Part shown: positions 37,108 to 46,175 of the stretch, piece after piece
Layout: every line of letters starts with the position of its first letter
How positions within the stretch are numbered: the stretch's first letter is position 1
From: Arthrobacter rhizosphaerae
GTDB taxonomy: Bacteria > Actinomycetota > Actinomycetes > Actinomycetales > Micrococcaceae
DNA: 64,000 bases
Assembly (NCBI RefSeq): GCF_023062595.1
Contig: NZ_JALLAN010000018.1
Span: 30,123 to 94,122 of the forward strand
Direction of reading: 5' to 3'
Position numbers and translations under genes: made by a program
The notes under the pieces: model-generated
Told to the model about the DNA's origin: nothing
Databases searched by the model: none
The model's input: the letters and a program-made list of their open reading frames with translations, nothing else

Positions 37108-37165
37108 CACGACGGCGGTACCTCCCCGGGTTGGGATCCAACCTCAGGGATGTACCGCCGTCGTG
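37108..37165. terminator. Bidirectional compound hairpin between convergent genes
   Basis: A perfect 14-bp stem (37108-37121 with 37152-37165) encloses an inner GGTTGG-gat-CCAACC stem (37129-37143). It lies between the stops of the symporter gene and the small acidic protein gene, so it probably terminates both. Confidence 0.65.
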
Positions 37166-37185
37166 GTTAACCTCGTGGTTGACTG

Positions 37186-37380
37186 TCAGCCTTCCTCGAA
37201 GTCCGGTTCGCGGAATTCGTCGTCGGTGTCCAGCGGCACCACCCGCTCCTCTTCGTCTATTGCGTCATCCTCCGCATCCCATTCCTCCACAGGTACGTCC
37301 TCGGCAAAGTCATAGGCGGGATCGGACTCGATAGTCGGCCTGACGGGCTGGTGGTTGGGAACCGGCTCAGTGGAATCCAT
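37186..37380 (-). CDS. Small acidic hypothetical protein, 64 residues
   Basis: A strong GGAGGT ribosome site seven bases before the ATG at 37380 supports this short gene; the longer open frame upstream is not needed. The product is extremely acidic, with about a third Asp and Glu (EEWDAEDDAIDEEERVVPLDTDDE), has no cysteine or hydrophobic segment, and is likely disordered. I know no function. Short acidic proteins of this kind are common in Arthrobacter-like genomes. Confidence 0.65.
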   Translation of the reverse strand: MDSTEPVPNHQPVRPTIESDPAYDFAEDVPVEEWDAEDDAIDEEERVVPLDTDDEFREPDFEEG

Positions 37381-37699
37381 AATGCAACCTCCGTGTAGTA
37401 GGACATCGATCGGTAGGACACCGGCGGTGAGCGTTCTCGGCGAGGAGCGCGTCAAGCGATAACCGCTGAAGTGTCCAGGTGGGTCTGCGGGGAAACCCGC
37501 CCTTAAACACATCACAACACCGACGGCACAGGGGGTCAATAGCAGGAGAAAGCCCGCCAACCCTGCCCTGGCAGTGCCGCAATTTTGAGGCACTCCTAAA
37601 CTTCACGCTAAGGATTACCGGCCGAAATTCCGCGGAAATGCGGGGTACGCTGGAGAGGCAATGAGGCCGAACCATGCCTCGTCAAGCCCAGGAGTCTTC

Positions 37700-38836
37700 G
37701 TGTCTCAGCACGCTAAATCTGATCACCCCACAGATCCACTGCCCTCAGCGGCCGGAACCCCCAGCCCCGCCGATCTCAAACGGTGGCGGCAGTACCTCGC
37801 CGACGAGCGTGCCGAAGCCTCCGTTTACCGTGACCTCGCCCAAAACCGTAGCGGTGAGGAACGCTCCATCCTGTTGGCCCTCGCGGAAGCTGAAGGCCGC
37901 CACGAGGCACATTGGCTCAGACTGCTCGGCGGCCACGCAGGCAAACCCCGGCCGGCATCGTTCCGAAGCCAAATCCTCGGATTCCTGGCCAGGCATTTTG
38001 GTTCAGTGTTTGTCCTTGCCCTCGCCCAGCGTGCTGAGGGCCGTTCTCCTTACGCCGAGGATCCCTCAGCCACTCCTGCCATGGCCGCGGATGAACAGAT
38101 CCACGAAGAAGTAGTGCGGGGGCTGGCCACACGTGGACGCAACCGGCTGGCCGGAACCTTCAGGGCAGCAGTCTTCGGGGCAAATGACGGTCTGGTCAGC
38201 AACCTTTCCCTGGTCATGGGTATGGCTGCCTCGGGTGTGGGGAGTCAAGTGGTGCTGCTCAGCGGGGTAGCCGGTTTGCTCGCGGGAGCACTGTCCATGG
38301 GCGCGGGCGAGTTCATTTCGGTGCGGTCCCAGCGGGAACTCCTCGCGGCAACCCGCCCCACCCAGGTCACCCTGGCGGCCGCCCCGTCGCTCGACATCGA
38401 GCACAACGAACTCCTGCTGGTTTACCTGGCGCGGGGGATGTCCCGCGAGGCTGCCGAACACAGAGTCAAGGAACGCATGGGTATGTTGTCCTGCGATTGC
38501 GATCCCAGCCTGTCGCTGCATCCTGAGAGCACCGAGACTCCCGATCAACATGAAGCGGTGGGCACGGCCTGGAGTGCAGCCGCGTCGAGTTTCTGCTTCT
38601 TCGCCTCCGGGGCCGTGGTGCCCATTTTGCCGTTCGTGTTTGGCCTGACGGGTGTGGCAGCACTTGTGGTGGCCTGTGTTCTGGTGGGGCTTGCACTGCT
38701 GGCAACCGGCGGCATCGTAGGTCTCCTCTCGGGTACCTCCCCCGCATCCCGCGGACTGCGTCAGCTGGCGATCGGCCTTGGCGCAGCCGCCGTCACTTAC
38801 CTGCTGGGCATGGCCTTCGGCGCGGCAGTGGCCTAG
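37700..38836 (+). CDS. Ferritin-like/VIT1 fusion metal transporter (MbfA-like)
   Basis: I use the GTG at 37700, preceded by CCCAGGAG; an ATG at 37661 behind GGAGAGG is a real alternative that adds 13 residues. Residues ~20-150 are a rubrerythrin/ferritin-like four-helix domain with metal-type ligands (DERAEASVY, AEGRHEAHW, DEQIHEEV). Residues ~155-378 are a VIT1/CCC1 membrane domain with GANDGLVSNLSLVMG and about five helices. Such fusions (MbfA, Er-VIT) move iron or manganese, and in bacteria are linked to iron export and peroxide tolerance. It is the first gene of a likely operon with the protease-like gene ten bases downstream. Confidence 0.87.
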   Translation: MSQHAKSDHPTDPLPSAAGTPSPADLKRWRQYLADERAEASVYRDLAQNRSGEERSILLALAEAEGRHEAHWLRLLGGHAGKPRPASFRSQILGFLARHFGSVFVLALAQRAEGRSPYAEDPSATPAMAADEQIHEEVVRGLATRGRNRLAGTFRAAVFGANDGLVSNLSLVMGMAASGVGSQVVLLSGVAGLLAGALSMGAGEFISVRSQRELLAATRPTQVTLAAAPSLDIEHNELLLVYLARGMSREAAEHRVKERMGMLSCDCDPSLSLHPESTETPDQHEAVGTAWSAAASSFCFFASGAVVPILPFVFGLTGVAALVVACVLVGLALLATGGIVGLLSGTSPASRGLRQLAIGLGAAAVTYLLGMAFGAAVA

Positions 38837-38845
38837 CAGCTTCGT

Positions 38846-39787
38846 ATGGACAGCCCTTCCAACCCGGACGATCTCCGGCACATGACACCTCAACAGCCCA
38901 AACACCGAAGTCCCCTCCGGAAGGCCGGGCACTGGCTCCGGAACCTTCTGGTCACGTTGCTGATCGCCGCCATGGCTTTCCTGGTGGCAGGGGTGTTTTA
39001 CGATGATCCGCGGGTGACGGGACTGCTCGGCATGGATTCCCGCGCCGACCCGCAGTCTGATCCCATTGCCAGGCCGCCCGTGCAGCAGACCGAAGCTGCG
39101 GGGGTGGCCCGCCCGGCCGGCACGCCGCCTCCAGGGCTCGAGGAAAGTGACGCTCCACTTGGTGTGCCGGAATTACAGTCAGTGACGAGCCAGTCCTACA
39201 AGTTCCTGGTAGTGAACGACGACGGCAGTCCGGTGGGCTATTCGCCGTGCCGGCCGCTGCATTACGTCGTGAATGAAACCCTTGCTCCCGAGGGCGCCGC
39301 CCACCTGGTTCATGACGCCATCCGCACCATAGGTTCGGCAACTGGAATCACCTTTGTTCATGACGGCGAAACAGCCGAAGAACCCTCGGACGAACGGGAC
39401 CCCTACCAGCCGGCCATGTATGGAGACCGCTGGGCCCCCTTGCTGATCTCCTGGACCACACCGGACGCCGCCCCCAAGCTCAAAGGCCAAGTCATCGGGA
39501 CCGGCGGAAGCACACACTACAGCTTCAGCGGTGGACCCAAAACATTTGTCACCGGCAGCCTGGAACTGGATGCTGCCCAGATTGACCTTGAATTGGAACG
39601 ACCCGACGGCGCCGAGTACGCCACCGCCGTGATACTCCATGAACTCGGACATGTCATGGGACTGGAGCACGTGGATGACCCCCTCCAGCTGATGTATCCG
39701 GAAATCGGCACCCCTGACGGGTTAGCAGCCGGAGACCTGAGCGGCCTCAGGGAACTGGGCCAGACACAGTGCCGCAAGGACCTGTAG
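38846..39787 (+). CDS. Membrane-anchored metzincin-like metalloprotease 1
   Basis: The 313-residue protein has one membrane helix (residues 31-52) after a basic cytoplasmic tail, a Pro-rich linker, and an outer domain ending in a zinc site. HELGHVMGLEH places ligands at His265, His269 and His275 with catalytic Glu266, followed by Met283 (LQLMYP) as the metzincin Met-turn. The conserved YSPCRPLHYVVN segment near 132-143 probably forms the N-terminal strand of the fold. It resembles matrixin-like domains. It starts ten bases after the transporter gene, though with no clear ribosome site. The target is unknown. A paralogue follows. Confidence 0.82.
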   Translation: MDSPSNPDDLRHMTPQQPKHRSPLRKAGHWLRNLLVTLLIAAMAFLVAGVFYDDPRVTGLLGMDSRADPQSDPIARPPVQQTEAAGVARPAGTPPPGLEESDAPLGVPELQSVTSQSYKFLVVNDDGSPVGYSPCRPLHYVVNETLAPEGAAHLVHDAIRTIGSATGITFVHDGETAEEPSDERDPYQPAMYGDRWAPLLISWTTPDAAPKLKGQVIGTGGSTHYSFSGGPKTFVTGSLELDAAQIDLELERPDGAEYATAVILHELGHVMGLEHVDDPLQLMYPEIGTPDGLAAGDLSGLRELGQTQCRKDL

Positions 39788-39918
39788 ACGCGGGGTCCTG
39801 CTGAGCCTAGGCTGGCAAACAACCATAGTTCGAGCCGCCTCCGTCAGCTGCCCACAGCAGGGCAGGGGGTATCAAAATTTACCTACCATCCGGGCCATCG
39901 GGCCCCTCCCCCCACCAC

Positions 39919-40749
39919 TTGCATGAACCTGCGACGCACTGGGGCACCCGGCTGATCGCCTTCGTTGCCGCAATGGTTATGTTCGTCTCCATCGGGGTAT
40001 TTCTTTACGGCGATTTCAGGCCTCTCAGTTTGCTCGGCCTGGATTCCGGCTCTTCCGACTGGGCCCCGATGATGGGCCAGCGCAATTCACCAACGCCAGG
40101 TCTTGACGAAGGCCCCGAGCCGTTGGGCGTCCCTGCCCCTTTGACAGAGCTCAGCAGCTCCTACGTTTTCCTCCATTACAACGAAGGGATGCCGGTGAGC
40201 TACTCCCCGTGCCGGCCCATCCACTACGTGGTAAATACTGATGAGGCACCCCCGGGCTCGGACGCTTTGATTGATGCTGCCGTACGCCGGATCAGTGAGG
40301 CCTCCGGCTTCAGGTTTGTTTTTAACGGGCAAGTGGATGAACGGCCAGCCATGGACCGGGCGAGCTTCCAGCCCAACCGCTATGGGAACACGTGGGCGCC
40401 TGTCCTCATTTCCTGGACGGATCCTGAGACAATCCCTGAACTCAGCGGGGACACCGTAGGGATAGGCGGAAGCACCCGCGTGAAGCACTCTTCCGGGCAC
40501 GTGGGCTACGTCAGCGGGCAGGTCTCCCTGGACTCGCCACAAATTCGGAAGATCATCAGGACGCCGGGTGGGAGTGCGCGGGCCATCGCCGTCATCCTCC
40601 ATGAACTCGCGCACGTCCTTGGCCTGGGCCACGTTCCCGATCCTTCCCAACTCATGTTCGAGCACGGAACGACGCTGAGGGACTTCGGGCCGGGCGACCT
40701 GACCGGACTGGCCAGGCTGGCCGAAGCACCCTGCACCAGAGTGCTGTGA
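39919..40749 (+). CDS. Membrane-anchored metzincin-like metalloprotease 2
   Basis: This 276-residue paralogue of the preceding gene has a membrane helix at residues 10-30, a YSPCRPIHYVVN segment, and a zinc site HELAHVLGLGH (His228, Glu229, His232, His238) with Met246 as Met-turn. The start is doubtful: the frame's first start codon is a TTG without a ribosome site, although the short basic tail and helix that follow make sense for an anchor. The two copies share fold landmarks throughout but differ enough to be an old duplication. They are separated by 131 bases. Confidence 0.78.
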   Translation: MHEPATHWGTRLIAFVAAMVMFVSIGVFLYGDFRPLSLLGLDSGSSDWAPMMGQRNSPTPGLDEGPEPLGVPAPLTELSSSYVFLHYNEGMPVSYSPCRPIHYVVNTDEAPPGSDALIDAAVRRISEASGFRFVFNGQVDERPAMDRASFQPNRYGNTWAPVLISWTDPETIPELSGDTVGIGGSTRVKHSSGHVGYVSGQVSLDSPQIRKIIRTPGGSARAIAVILHELAHVLGLGHVPDPSQLMFEHGTTLRDFGPGDLTGLARLAEAPCTRVL

Positions 40750-40774
40750 GCACATACGCGCTTCGGTTCCGGCG

Positions 40775-41908
40775 TCAGTAGCCCTCCAAGACCTGAAGTG
40801 CTTCCTCCACCGTATCCACCAAGTGCACTTTGGCAGCCATATCCCGGCCCTCGGCCAGGCCTGCCAGCAATTGCCAGGCGGGATACCGTTCCTGCCAATG
40901 CACCCGGCCCACCAGGATCATGGGCTTGATGGTCTCGGGCACACCGTAGTAGTTCTCGCACGCGTCCTGGAAGATCTCCTGGACTGTGCCGGCGGACCCG
41001 GGCAGGAACACGATCCCGCCATCGCACAGCTCGAGGAGGATGGCCTCCCGAATGGCATTCGCGAAGTACTTGGCAATGTGGCTCGCGAAGTAGTTGGGCG
41101 GCTCGTGGCCGTAGAACCACGTGGGAATACCTAAAGACGGCGTCCCGTCCGGATGGCGTTCGACGACGGCGGCCGCCGCCCGCGCCCACGCGGACACCGA
41201 TGGCCGGTATCCGGGAACGACGGCCATGCTTTCGAGCTCATCGTGGAAGGCTGCTTCCGGAATCTCACTCAGGTATGCCCCCATGTTGGCCGCCTCCATG
41301 GCCCCCGGCCCTCCCCCGGTGGCTACTATGTGACCGCTTCGGGCAAGCAGGCGCCCGAGGGTTCCTGCCGCAGCGAACTCCGGGGTTCCCCGCTGGGCGG
41401 CGTGCCCTCCCATCACGCCGACAGTGACCTGGCCCGAGCTGGTCCCGGAACGCCTGAACGCTTCGAGGGCCTCCCCGATTGAATGGTCATGAAGGGCAGC
41501 AGCGAGCGTGGCATCGATCCGGCGGCGCCCGGGCTGAATACTCCACTGATACACCTTGGCGTCCGGCGAGGCCTCGTATGGTGCACCGACAATTCCCTCG
41601 TAGAGCTCCTGGGCAGTGTAGAGACGGCTGCGGTAGGGGTTGAAGGGAACACCGTCCAGCCGGGGAAAAATCAGGGCCCCGCGGCTTCGCAACGATGCCT
41701 CCACGCCGTCGTCGAAAGTGCAGCCGAGAAAGATGCTTCCCTCAACATTGAGGGTCAGCAACGGCTCGGCCCTGCCGCGAAGATCCAACGATTGGGCATG
41801 CCACCCGTGCATGGAGCGTGCGCCGGTAACCACCAGCCTGTCGAAGCGTTCCAGGCTGTCGACGTCCAGCGTTCGGGGGCTCGGATTCAAGCTGCCGTGG
41901 GCGTCCAT
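40775..41908 (-). CDS. LOG family (lysine decarboxylase-like) nucleotide-binding protein
   Basis: The C-terminal two thirds of this 377-residue protein are the LOG Rossmann fold. ATGGGPGAMEAANMG at 196-210 binds phosphate, and PGSAGTVQE at 303-311 is the catalytic PGGxGTxxE motif with Ser replacing the second Gly. LOG proteins cleave nucleoside 5'-monophosphates to base and ribose phosphate. The first 160 residues are an extension seen in the larger bacterial members, of no assigned role. The gene converges with the second protease gene and stands alone. Annotation as lysine decarboxylase would be wrong. Confidence 0.83.
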   Translation of the reverse strand: MDAHGSLNPSPRTLDVDSLERFDRLVVTGARSMHGWHAQSLDLRGRAEPLLTLNVEGSIFLGCTFDDGVEASLRSRGALIFPRLDGVPFNPYRSRLYTAQELYEGIVGAPYEASPDAKVYQWSIQPGRRRIDATLAAALHDHSIGEALEAFRRSGTSSGQVTVGVMGGHAAQRGTPEFAAAGTLGRLLARSGHIVATGGGPGAMEAANMGAYLSEIPEAAFHDELESMAVVPGYRPSVSAWARAAAAVVERHPDGTPSLGIPTWFYGHEPPNYFASHIAKYFANAIREAILLELCDGGIVFLPGSAGTVQEIFQDACENYYGVPETIKPMILVGRVHWQERYPAWQLLAGLAEGRDMAAKVHLVDTVEEALQVLEGY

Positions 41909-41941
41909 GGAGCCAGCCTAGCCTGCGGGAGGTCGCGGTGC

Positions 41942-43015
41942 TCAGACCCCTTGGCGGTCCGCTACCACAGCCACGGTGACCGGCATCCCCGATTCAAGTG
42001 AGGCCTGGGCTGCATCGGCTACACGTGAAGCGGCAACAGCATCCTCAGGAGTGCACGGGTTTTCCCGCTTACCCAGGATGACCTCCACAAAGGCCGCCAG
42101 CTCGGATCGGTAGGCCTGATGGAATCTGTCGGCGAAGGTCTTGTGCGGTGCACCCGACGGGAAGGCGATCCCCGGTTCCGCGGATGCCAGTGCTGACTGG
42201 TCATCCAGGCCCACCATCACCGATCCGGCGGAGCCCTGAATCTCCAGGCGCACATCGTGGCCGGCCCCGTTGTAGCGCGAGGCAGACACCGTTCCTACCG
42301 TGCCGTCGTCGAACGTCACCAGGGCGAGCGCTGTGTCCACATCCCCCACGGAACCGATGGCGGGATCACCGTTGTTCGATCCCCTGGCGTACACCTCAAC
42401 GATTTCTCTGCCCGTCAGCCAGCGGAGAATATCGAAGTCGTGGACCGAGCAGTCCCTGAAAAGTCCGCCGGAAGTGGCCAGGAACTCTACGGGTGGCGGT
42501 GCCATGTCGCATGTGACAGCCCGCAGGGAATGGATCCAACCCAATTCCCCTGCGGTGAAGGCACGTTTCGCTTCGACGTAGCCGGCGTCGAACCGGCGCT
42601 GATGGCCGATCTGGACGACCCCCCTGTTCTGCCGGATGTGCTCAAGCACCGGCAGCGAGTCCCCAACGTTCATGGCCACCGGCTTCTCGCAAAACACTGG
42701 TATTCCAGCCTCCACACCGGCCCGGATGAGGCCGGGATGGGTGGCAGTACCGGTGGCAATGACCAAGCCGTCGATGCCTGAATCTAGGAGCTCCTGGACT
42801 GTGGGTACGAAACCCGCACCCAGTCCTGCCGCCACCGACCGGGCGTGGTCGGCAGCGACATCCGTGACCTTCAGCCGCACGTTCACGCCGGCAGCAGGAG
42901 AGGCACCATGACCAGCAACAGGACCGTCGGATCCCTCATTCAGGGAGGCGATGTTATTGGCATGCATGACGCCAATGCGCCCAACCCCCACGAGTCCTAA
43001 AGTAATGCTGTTCAT
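41942..43015 (-). CDS. iolG: Gfo/Idh/MocA oxidoreductase, inositol 2-dehydrogenase type (copy 1)
   Basis: The ATG at 43015 follows AGGAGCAAG, giving 357 residues. The N-terminal NAD-binding fold opens GLVGVGRIGVMHANNI, and CEKPVAMN with the conserved lysine is present. GRDCSVHDFDILRWL-like residues (FRDCSVHDFD) match IolG-type catalytic helices. It should oxidise myo-inositol, or a stereoisomer, to an inosose with NAD. It is the last gene after the sugar importer genes on the minus strand, so it is expected to be expressed together with uptake. A second such gene lies in the catabolic operon at 54.8 kb, so the two may differ in isomer preference. Confidence 0.82.
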   Translation of the reverse strand: MNSITLGLVGVGRIGVMHANNIASLNEGSDGPVAGHGASPAAGVNVRLKVTDVAADHARSVAAGLGAGFVPTVQELLDSGIDGLVIATGTATHPGLIRAGVEAGIPVFCEKPVAMNVGDSLPVLEHIRQNRGVVQIGHQRRFDAGYVEAKRAFTAGELGWIHSLRAVTCDMAPPPVEFLATSGGLFRDCSVHDFDILRWLTGREIVEVYARGSNNGDPAIGSVGDVDTALALVTFDDGTVGTVSASRYNGAGHDVRLEIQGSAGSVMVGLDDQSALASAEPGIAFPSGAPHKTFADRFHQAYRSELAAFVEVILGKRENPCTPEDAVAASRVADAAQASLESGMPVTVAVVADRQGV

Positions 43016-43082
43016 CTTGCTCCTGCGGGTTTGGAGGGGTTGCTGTGGAGGGTGTGTCCGGAGTCTGGTGTGGCGGGCGGGG

Positions 43083-43979
43083 CTATCGCGACGTTCCCGC
43101 GACTTCGGCCTGGACTTCCTTGACCACATCACTGTGGCCGCCGAGCTGTTCCAGTTCGTGGGCAAGCTCGGCGAGTTCAGCACCACCCGCCATTTGCGCC
43201 GTCAGCTCATCGAGGGTGATGTCCTTCTTGTCGTAGTAGCCGATTGACTTGCCGCGTTTGAGCAGCAGGAAACGGTCACCGACGGGGAAGGCATGGTGCG
43301 GGTTGTGGGTGATGAAGATGACCCCGAGCCCCCGGTCCCTTGCCTGCAGGATATAGCGGAGCACCACCCCAGACTGCTTGACGCCGAGCGCGGCGGTGGG
43401 CTCGTCCAGGATCAGGACCTTCGCGCCGAAGTACACCGCCCGGGCGATTGCGACACACTGGCGTTCACCGCCGGAGAGCTGACCGATGGGCTGTTCCACG
43501 TCGCGGAGGTCGATGCCCATCTCCGCGAGTTCCTTCTTGGTGATGTCCTTCATGGCCTGGACGTCGAGGCTCTTGAACGGGCCGAAGCCGGACGTCAGTT
43601 CCGAGCCGAGGAAGAAGTTGCGCCAGATGGGCATGAGCGGGACCACTGCCAGGTCCTGGTAGACGGTGGCGATGCCGGCGTCCAGCGCATCCCGGGGAGA
43701 ATCAAATTTCCGTTCCTCGCCCATGATGTGGAGCACGCCTTCATCATGCTGATGGAGGCCCGCAATGATCTTGATCAGCGTGGACTTGCCGGCGCCGTTG
43801 TCCCCGAGGACGCAGGTGACGCGGCCATTATCAACAGCCATGGTGACATCACGGAGGGCAACGATGTTGCCGTAATGCTTCCCGACGTTCTCCAGGGAGA
43901 GCAGGTGCACCGGCGTGTGGGTCAGCGGGTCCTTCTCGTCCTTGAGCAGTTGCTGCTGGTCGATCTGTTTGGCGTTCAT
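43083..43979 (-). CDS. Sugar ABC importer, ATP-binding subunit
   Basis: The 298-residue protein has one ATPase domain: Walker A GDNGAGKST, signature LSGGERQCVAIARA and Walker B VLILDEPTAALG. Single-domain ATPases of this type serve FrcA-like importers, in contrast to the double-domain RbsA type. The N-terminal 25 residues are a short extension. It lies 13 bases downstream of the permease gene and belongs to the importer unit 46.1-43.1 kb, probably for inositol. The peripheral protein powers the membrane permease. Confidence 0.9.
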   Translation of the reverse strand: MNAKQIDQQQLLKDEKDPLTHTPVHLLSLENVGKHYGNIVALRDVTMAVDNGRVTCVLGDNGAGKSTLIKIIAGLHQHDEGVLHIMGEERKFDSPRDALDAGIATVYQDLAVVPLMPIWRNFFLGSELTSGFGPFKSLDVQAMKDITKKELAEMGIDLRDVEQPIGQLSGGERQCVAIARAVYFGAKVLILDEPTAALGVKQSGVVLRYILQARDRGLGVIFITHNPHHAFPVGDRFLLLKRGKSIGYYDKKDITLDELTAQMAGGAELAELAHELEQLGGHSDVVKEVQAEVAGTSR

Positions 43980-43992
43980 GGTGTAAACCCCT

Positions 43993-45036
43993 CTACTTAA
44001 GTTCCGCGCGGCGCTTGACGATCAGGTTGACGATGGTGGCGAGCAGCAGCATGAGCCCAAGGAAGAACTTGAACCAGTCCGGGTTCCACTGCGCGTAAAC
44101 AATGCCCTTGTTGGCCATCCCGAAGATGAAGGCACCGATGGCGCCGCCGACCGCTGAACCGTAGCCGCCAGTCAGGAGGCAGCCGCCGATAACCGCAGCG
44201 ATGATGTAGAGGAACTCGTTGCCCACACCCTCGCCGGACTGCACGGAGTCGAAGGCGAACAGGTTGTGCATGCCGAGGATCCAGCCGCAGAAGCCCACGG
44301 CCATGAAGAGCCCGATCTTGGTGGCCTTGACGGGAACGCCCACTGCGCGGGCGGCGTTGGAATCGCCGCCGACGGCGAAGATCCAGTTGCCCACCTTGGT
44401 GCGGAGCAACACCCATGAGGCGACGGCCACAAGGGCGATCCAGATAAACACTGTGATCTTGACGTCTACGCTGCCGATCGTAACGGAGGAGGCGAAGATG
44501 GCCTGGGCCGACTTGAACCCGTCCATGTTGGAGATCGACGGCGACGAGACCGAGCCGCCGATGAGGCGGGTCAGGCCGAGGTTCAGACCGGTCAGCATCA
44601 GGAAGGTGGCCAGCGTGACGATGAAGCTGGGGAGTTTGGTCTTCATCAGGATCCAGCCGTTGACGAAACCAATGGCTACGGAAACCACAAGCGCCAGGAT
44701 GACACCCACCCAGACGTTTGTGGAGAAGTACCAGCTGAACATTGAGGCGGTCAGAGCTGAGCTGATTACTGCCACACCCGTAGAGAGATCAAACTCCCCG
44801 CCGATCATCAGCAGGGATACACCCACGGCCATGATGCCGATCGTCGAGCTGCCGTACAGGACGGTGGCTATGGCGTTCGGCTGAAGGAACGTCTGGGAAA
44901 CGAGGGCAAAAAAGACAAACAGTACGACGGCGCCAACCAGCGCGCCTACTTCGGGGCGCCCCAGCAGATTCTGGAGAGGATTGCGGACGGCCACGCGTTC
45001 ATCGACGGAAGGCGGTCGGATCAAAGTCTGAGTCAT
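43993..45036 (-). CDS. Sugar ABC importer, permease subunit
   Basis: The 347-residue protein has about ten hydrophobic segments and the RbsC/FrcC-type permease signature region (GGDSNAARAVGVPVKATKIGLF). It opens with a cytosolic tail containing RNPLQNLLGRPEVG. It probably homodimerises in the membrane with the ATPase encoded next. A perfect 28-bp palindrome separates it from the substrate-binding protein gene upstream, which may lower its expression relative to the binding protein. The inositol context gives the likely substrate. Confidence 0.9.
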   Translation of the reverse strand: MTQTLIRPPSVDERVAVRNPLQNLLGRPEVGALVGAVVLFVFFALVSQTFLQPNAIATVLYGSSTIGIMAVGVSLLMIGGEFDLSTGVAVISSALTASMFSWYFSTNVWVGVILALVVSVAIGFVNGWILMKTKLPSFIVTLATFLMLTGLNLGLTRLIGGSVSSPSISNMDGFKSAQAIFASSVTIGSVDVKITVFIWIALVAVASWVLLRTKVGNWIFAVGGDSNAARAVGVPVKATKIGLFMAVGFCGWILGMHNLFAFDSVQSGEGVGNEFLYIIAAVIGGCLLTGGYGSAVGGAIGAFIFGMANKGIVYAQWNPDWFKFFLGLMLLLATIVNLIVKRRAELK

Positions 45037-45053
45037 GATGGTTCTCCTTTAGT

Positions 45054-45081
45054 GCCTGGCCCGGGAGCTCCCGGGCCAGGC
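45054..45081. other. Perfect 28-bp palindrome between binding protein and permease genes
   Basis: The two 14-base arms are exactly complementary with GAGCTC at the centre. It has no T-run on the minus strand. By position it is likely to act as an RNA hairpin that protects the binding-protein message or thins transcription into the permease gene, as in other ABC importer operons. Confidence 0.75.
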
Positions 45082-45093
45082 TGGAAAGCTGAT

Positions 45094-46089
45094 CTAGCGG
45101 ATGCCTGCTTCGGTGAACTTGAGGGCGTCGGTGGCTGCAGCTTTGTCGATGATGGCAGGTCCGGTCAGCACAGGCTGTCCGCCGCCGATTTCGAAGCCGC
45201 CGCGCTTGTTCTGCCAGAGGGAGTCGATGGCGCCATACCCTTGGAGCCACGGCTGCTGATCCACGGTGAATTCGATCTCTCCGTCGGCGATCTTCTTGGC
45301 AAGTTCCGCGTTCAGGTCGAATGAGGCAACCTTGGCCTTGCTGCCCGCCGAGGAGATGGCCTTCAGAATCGTCAGGGTGTAGGGAGCTCCCAGTCCGACG
45401 ACGACGTCGGCATCGGCTGTGGCTTGGAGTTTGGCAGTGACTGTGGAGGAAACCTGCGTCATGTCCGTTCCCGTCACGTACAGGATTTCGGTACCGGGCA
45501 CCTTGGCTTTCACGCCGGCACAACGGGCCTCAAGTCCTACGTGGCCCTGCTCCTGGATCACGCAAACCGGGTGTTTGAGGCCAAGGGAGTTCAGCTTCGT
45601 TCCAACGGCTTCACCAGCCAGTTTTTCGTTTGAGCCGAAGTGGGTGAAAGCACCCAACTGTGCTGAGACGGATTCGCCGGCGTTGAGGCTGACAATGGGA
45701 ATGCCTGCATCTGCGGCCTTCTTCAAGGCGTCCTTAAGAGCATCCGGCTTAGCCAAAGTCACCGCGATGCCGTCAACCTTCTGGTCAACGGCCTGCTCAA
45801 TCAGTTGTGCCTGCCGTCCACCTTCGGGATCCGAGGTGTAGAGAAGCTCCACATTGTCCTTTGCAGCCGCTTCCTCTGCACCCTTGCGGACGATGTCCCA
45901 GAACGTATCTCCCGGCGCGGCGTGGGTGATCAAGGCAATCTTGATCCTGTCCGTGGAAGCCACCTGGCCGGCTGCCCCTGCATTCCCTGAATCGGAGGGC
46001 TTGCCTCCCGTGCTCGAGCAGGCACTTACGGCCAGTAATGGAACAACGGCCGCCGCCAGGACAGCCTTCCGCCACGAAAATCTCTTCAC
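45094..46089 (-). CDS. Sugar ABC importer, substrate-binding lipoprotein
   Basis: The 331-residue lipoprotein has lipobox VSAC at the end of its signal peptide and a periplasmic-binding-protein type 1 fold (IKIALITHAAPGDTFWDIVRKGAEEAA...YTSDPEGGRQAQLIEQAVDQKVDGIAVTLA). It matches the ribose/inositol binding class (RbsB/IbpA-like). GGAGATC precedes the ATG. It captures the sugar outside the membrane for the permease encoded downstream. The operator-like repeats 100 bases upstream are shared with the iolC promoter region, which supports inositol or a related cyclitol as the substrate. Confidence 0.9.
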   Translation of the reverse strand: MKRFSWRKAVLAAAVVPLLAVSACSSTGGKPSDSGNAGAAGQVASTDRIKIALITHAAPGDTFWDIVRKGAEEAAAKDNVELLYTSDPEGGRQAQLIEQAVDQKVDGIAVTLAKPDALKDALKKAADAGIPIVSLNAGESVSAQLGAFTHFGSNEKLAGEAVGTKLNSLGLKHPVCVIQEQGHVGLEARCAGVKAKVPGTEILYVTGTDMTQVSSTVTAKLQATADADVVVGLGAPYTLTILKAISSAGSKAKVASFDLNAELAKKIADGEIEFTVDQQPWLQGYGAIDSLWQNKRGGFEIGGGQPVLTGPAIIDKAAATDALKFTEAGIR

Positions 46090-46175
46090 GTTGATCTCCT
46101 TTATTCGGCTCCCGTCGTCAGCTCCGTCGCTTCAGCCCGCTTGCCGTCTGTAGATGATCTTGGTGAGTGGCAGGA

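Noticed and set aside
40775..41908. Reading the LOG protein as lysine decarboxylase
   Set aside because: The PGGxGTxxE-type motif marks phosphoribohydrolases; the old decarboxylase label is a misannotation.
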